DNA from: Bacillus sp. IITD106
Lineage (GTDB): Bacteria > Bacillota > Bacilli > Bacillales > Bacillaceae_C
Reading direction: 5' to 3'
NCBI RefSeq assembly: GCF_019459225.1
Contig: NZ_JAIAZY010000041.1
Span: forward strand, 1 to 37,363
Length of the DNA: 37,363 nucleotides
Part shown: positions 34,397 to 37,363 of the stretch, piece by piece
Numbering within the stretch: position 1 is the first letter of the stretch
Layout of the letters: every line of letters starts with the position of its first letter
Made by a program: the position numbers and the translations under genes
Notes under the pieces: generated by a model
Told to the model about the DNA's origin: nothing
What the model saw: the letters and a program-made list of their open reading frames with translations, nothing else
The model's database searches: none

Positions 34397-35938
34397 TCAT
34401 GAAAGGTTCTTTTTCTTTCGATAGTCTGATGGTGTATACCCAGTGTATTTCCTAAACTGCTTACTAAAATATTTGATATCCTCATACCCTACTTGCCTAG
34501 CAACCTCACTAACTTTTGCTGGTGTTTCTATTAAAATGGATAAGGCTTTTTCCATTCTTGCATCCTTAACATATTCAATATAACTTTTACCTACTTCACG
34601 CTTGAACACTTCGCTCAAATAATTGGGATTTACATGAACGTAATTAGCCACTTCTTGTAATGTTATATTTTTGTCTATATGTTCGTGAATGTACATAATC
34701 GCTCTTTTCGAATAATGTTTATTTCCCATAGTTAATTGCTGGAAGCTGTCCATTATTTTTTCAACATATATACTCATCACTTCTTTAGGAGCGTTTAGCC
34801 ATGCTTCAGTATCAATTGACTTCCATCCTTGATTTTGCTGTACATTACCTAAAGATGTTTCTACCCTGTTTAGCCACCTGTATCCAGCAATTATTAGCGA
34901 CTTTAAATATAATTCTAATGACTCTGGGGTAAGTTCCTTATCTTTTTTTATTCGTACAAAAAGTTGGGTTATCCACTCTTTTGCCTTTTCTCTATCACCA
35001 GATTTTAATATCGTTATAAATTCTGCCTCTTCTTCAAGCGTACATGCCCTTCTAATCCCTTTTCGATTCTTGATTTCGTTGTATGAAACATATCCTTTAA
35101 AATCCATAATCCATTTGAATTTTGCAGCCTGCATAGCCTCCTTATATGATTGATGAATCTGTTCAAATTTTTCTACACTGGAGCCTGCAGCAATAAATAC
35201 ATTGCTGCCTAATTCACGTTCTAAAATGTTTAACTTATTTTTCAACCATACTTCTTCACTATGTATTTGTTTGTGTTTCCTTATAAGCAAAACACTGTCG
35301 TTCCATTCCATTGATTCAAATGTATGAATATCTTTAAGTTCCTTTTCCAAGATGGAATGCAATAATTGATAATCTAATCTACTATCATTTTCTATAGTAA
35401 ATATCAAAGATACCTCAATTCTTTCTTCACTATTTTCTATCCTTAAACTTGGAAATAATTCGTTTATATTTGTAGGGATTTCCAAGGTGTTTAAAATCAA
35501 TCTTTCTAGTAGATTTTTTTTTATCACTTCCTCCCCTTTTAAATTTTGCTTAGTTTTTTCCCTTTTTTTTAAAATTCTTTCTTTTGCCTGAAGGGCTGAT
35601 TGCATAATTTCTTCCGGGCCACTTGTTTTTAGCAAATATTCGTTTACTCCCTCACGGATGGCTGTTTGTGCATAAGTGAAATCATCGTATCCTGAAAGAA
35701 TGATGATTTCAATTTCAGGAAATTCCTTCTTTACGATGCCAGCCATTTCTAAGCCGCTCATTCCATTCATTTTAATATCCGTGAAGATGATATCCGGTTT
35801 ATCCCGTCTAATTATTTCCAAACCTTCTTCTGCAGACGCAGCCGGCTTTAACAATTGAAATCCGTACACATCCCACTCAATAACTGTACTTATCCCGTCT
35901 CGAATAATTACTTCATCATCGATGATTAACACTTTCAT
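34397..35938 (-). CDS. YesN-type response regulator with AraC DNA-binding domain
   Basis: A 513-residue two-domain regulator. Residues 1-120 are a receiver domain (acidic Asp7-Asp8, phospho-acceptor Asp54 in IIFTDIKMNG, Lys in EYLLKTSG). A long middle region follows, and the last 100 residues are an AraC double helix-turn-helix (NITLQEVANYVHVNPNYLSEVF and SEVARQVGYEDIKYFSKQF). I place the start at the ATG at 35938 because GGAGG lies ten bases before it; the ATG three codons upstream is only one base from that site. It follows the kinase gene by five bases and probably activates the binding protein gene next to it. Confidence 0.9.
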   Translation of the reverse strand: MKVLIIDDEVIIRDGISTVIEWDVYGFQLLKPAASAEEGLEIIRRDKPDIIFTDIKMNGMSGLEMAGIVKKEFPEIEIIILSGYDDFTYAQTAIREGVNEYLLKTSGPEEIMQSALQAKERILKKREKTKQNLKGEEVIKKNLLERLILNTLEIPTNINELFPSLRIENSEERIEVSLIFTIENDSRLDYQLLHSILEKELKDIHTFESMEWNDSVLLIRKHKQIHSEEVWLKNKLNILERELGSNVFIAAGSSVEKFEQIHQSYKEAMQAAKFKWIMDFKGYVSYNEIKNRKGIRRACTLEEEAEFITILKSGDREKAKEWITQLFVRIKKDKELTPESLELYLKSLIIAGYRWLNRVETSLGNVQQNQGWKSIDTEAWLNAPKEVMSIYVEKIMDSFQQLTMGNKHYSKRAIMYIHEHIDKNITLQEVANYVHVNPNYLSEVFKREVGKSYIEYVKDARMEKALSILIETPAKVSEVARQVGYEDIKYFSKQFRKYTGYTPSDYRKKKNLS

Positions 35939-35943
35939 GCTTT

Positions 35944-37363
35944 TCATTCCTCCAGAAATGGTATTGAGAATGTTATGTTTGTTCCTTCACCTTTTTTACT
36001 ACTTATTCTCAATCCTGCTGATTGACCATAATGAAGAAGAAGTCTTTTATGAACATTTTTTAATCCATAGCTCTCCTTTTGGATGGCAATCTGTTTCAAT
36101 GATTCCTCATATAATTGTTTATTTAGCTTTTTTACTGAATCTTCATCCATGCCAATCCCATTATCTGTCACTGAAAACTGCATATTGGATTCTCTTAATT
36201 TAACACTAACTGATATTTTTCCTTTTTCATTCATTTTAAGAATCCCATGAATAATAGCGTTTTCAATAAGCGGTTGCAAAAGAAGTTTTAACATTATTTT
36301 ATCTTCCAGGTAAGAATCAATAGAGATTTCAAATTCAAATTTATCTGGGTATCTCATTGACTGGATATTCACATAGTTTCTAACATGAGCGATTTCATTG
36401 GAGACCGTACAGAATTCTTCCCCTTTATTTAAACTAAATCTTAGAAACTCACTTAATGAACTCACCATTTTTGCTGTTTTTTGGTCTTTGTTCATCAGGG
36501 CCATCCATTGAATGGAGGACAACGTATTGTATAAAAAGTGCGGGTTTATTTGTGCCTGTAAAGCAAGCATATCCATTTCTTTTTTTAATGCCTCATTCTG
36601 TTTTACACGATTCATTAATTTTTTGATCCGATTATGAAGCTTGTTATAACTTTTAATCAACTGCCCTACCTCATCTTCTGAAGTAACTTGAAGTTTTGAA
36701 ACTTGTAATTCCGGATCAGGATTGCTAAGTGCCCTTGTCAACGCTATCAAAGGTCCAATAATTTTCTGAGAAAGAAATAGCACTAGCCCTGCCGCCAATA
36801 AAAGTGCAAAAACAACTGCAATGGATGATAAAACTAAGAAGTAACGATTTTGGTCTAAATATCCCTTTGCTGGAATCACACCAACGATACTCCAATTTAC
36901 ATCAGAAATTTTCGAATATAATATCGTCTTTAGGTCTTCACCTTCATCTACTTTTATAACTCCAGATTCAGAGTCCATATTTCCTATACTCGGATACAAT
37001 TCATTAATATTACGATTTAGCCATTTTTTTGGTGTCCCCGCAATGATTTGATTATTTTCGTTTAATAGTAAAACGGTTCCATTTTCAGCAAGATCCGTTT
37101 TCTGCAAAAGTTTTGAAATATAATCCATATCAAGACTAATAGAAATATAGCCGACATTTTCAAATTTATGGAGTGTACGGACTGGCCTCGAAAGCGTAAT
37201 GACCCTTTGAAACCCTACTGGAGTCATACCTTCATCAAGAGAAGACCACCATTTTGACCTATCAGGATAAGACTCCATATATCTTTCAATCAATTTTTGG
37301 TCAACATTTTGTATTTTCGCAGTTGCCGTTATGACTGGGCCACCATTAATTGATTTTAAATAT
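35944..37363 (-). CDS. YesM-type sensor histidine kinase, N-terminus beyond window
   Basis: At least 473 codons; the frame stays open to the window edge, so the real start lies outside. The visible part begins in an extracellular Cache-like sensor (INGGPVITATAKIQN, VGYISISLDMDYISKLL). A membrane helix follows (LVLSSIAVVFALLLAAGLVLF), then a HAMP domain, the phospho-accepting His in QAQINPHFLYNTLSSIQW, and the ATPase motifs QPLIENAIIHGI, VTDNGIGMD and GYGLKNV-like SYGLKNVHKRL. This is the 5TM-lacking, YesM branch that partners AraC-type regulators. It is encoded directly upstream of the yesN-like gene and probably senses the sugar, perhaps with the importer's binding protein. Confidence 0.9.
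   Translation of the reverse strand, partial: YLKSINGGPVITATAKIQNVDQKLIERYMESYPDRSKWWSSLDEGMTPVGFQRVITLSRPVRTLHKFENVGYISISLDMDYISKLLQKTDLAENGTVLLLNENNQIIAGTPKKWLNRNINELYPSIGNMDSESGVIKVDEGEDLKTILYSKISDVNWSIVGVIPAKGYLDQNRYFLVLSSIAVVFALLLAAGLVLFLSQKIIGPLIALTRALSNPDPELQVSKLQVTSEDEVGQLIKSYNKLHNRIKKLMNRVKQNEALKKEMDMLALQAQINPHFLYNTLSSIQWMALMNKDQKTAKMVSSLSEFLRFSLNKGEEFCTVSNEIAHVRNYVNIQSMRYPDKFEFEISIDSYLEDKIMLKLLLQPLIENAIIHGILKMNEKGKISVSVKLRESNMQFSVTDNGIGMDEDSVKKLNKQLYEESLKQIAIQKESYGLKNVHKRLLLHYGQSAGLRISSKKGEGTNITFSIPFLEE

Overview
The window looks like chromosome of a low-GC Gram-positive bacterium of the Bacillaceae or Paenibacillaceae type. The signs are strong AGGAGG-like ribosome sites, TTG and GTG starts, lipobox solute-binding proteins, YesM/YesN regulators, a CcpA-type cre site, a Bacillus-type LexA box and a holin-like type I toxin. 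No rRNA, tRNA, CRISPR array, insertion sequence or prophage was seen. Most genes lie on the minus strand.

Region 1 (1-4477) holds a HupE/UreJ-like membrane protein cut by the window edge, the C-terminal remnant of a purple-acid-phosphatase-like metallophosphoesterase fused by an apparent deletion to the N-terminal remnant of an S9 peptidase, an unusual cytoplasmic subtilase with a HEAT-like tail, and a GNAT acetyltransferase. A 440-base spacer with degenerate repeats and an inverted repeat follows.

Region 2 (4871-22126) is one 17-kb minus-strand operon for an oligosaccharide. It starts at a promoter whose -35 is covered by a perfect match to the cre consensus and whose start point is covered by the first of three GAAACGTTTC operators. 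In order of transcription it encodes a LacI regulator, a lipoprotein binding protein, a 980-residue binding protein with an N-terminal carbohydrate-binding-like half, a permease pair, an NHL/TPR/Yip1 membrane protein, a DUF5696-like exported protein, a second permease pair, a GH144-type enzyme and a GH35 enzyme whose genes overlap by four bases. There is no ATPase gene. The GH144 plus GH35 pairing points to beta-1,2-glucan (sophorooligosaccharides) rather than to galactosides.

Region 3 (22225-25605) has a ThuA-like gene and an unknown gene, then a compact type I toxin-antitoxin locus (35-residue holin-like toxin, antisense RNA) with a consensus LexA box upstream, a ZIP metal transporter, a VOC-fold protein, and four tandem 51-base hairpin units.

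Region 4 (25613-37363) is a second catabolic locus. A YesM-type kinase (cut by the window end) and YesN-type regulator are followed by a binding protein and two permeases, and, after a terminator, a five-gene operon: Zn-type D-serine dehydratase-like PLP enzyme, D-aminoacylase, RidA, a BadF-type amino-sugar kinase, and a NodB deacetylase with an extra C-terminal domain. Together these suggest uptake and breakdown of a compound carrying an N-acyl-D-amino acid and perhaps an acetylated amino sugar. Both importers probably borrow a shared MsmX-type ATPase encoded elsewhere.
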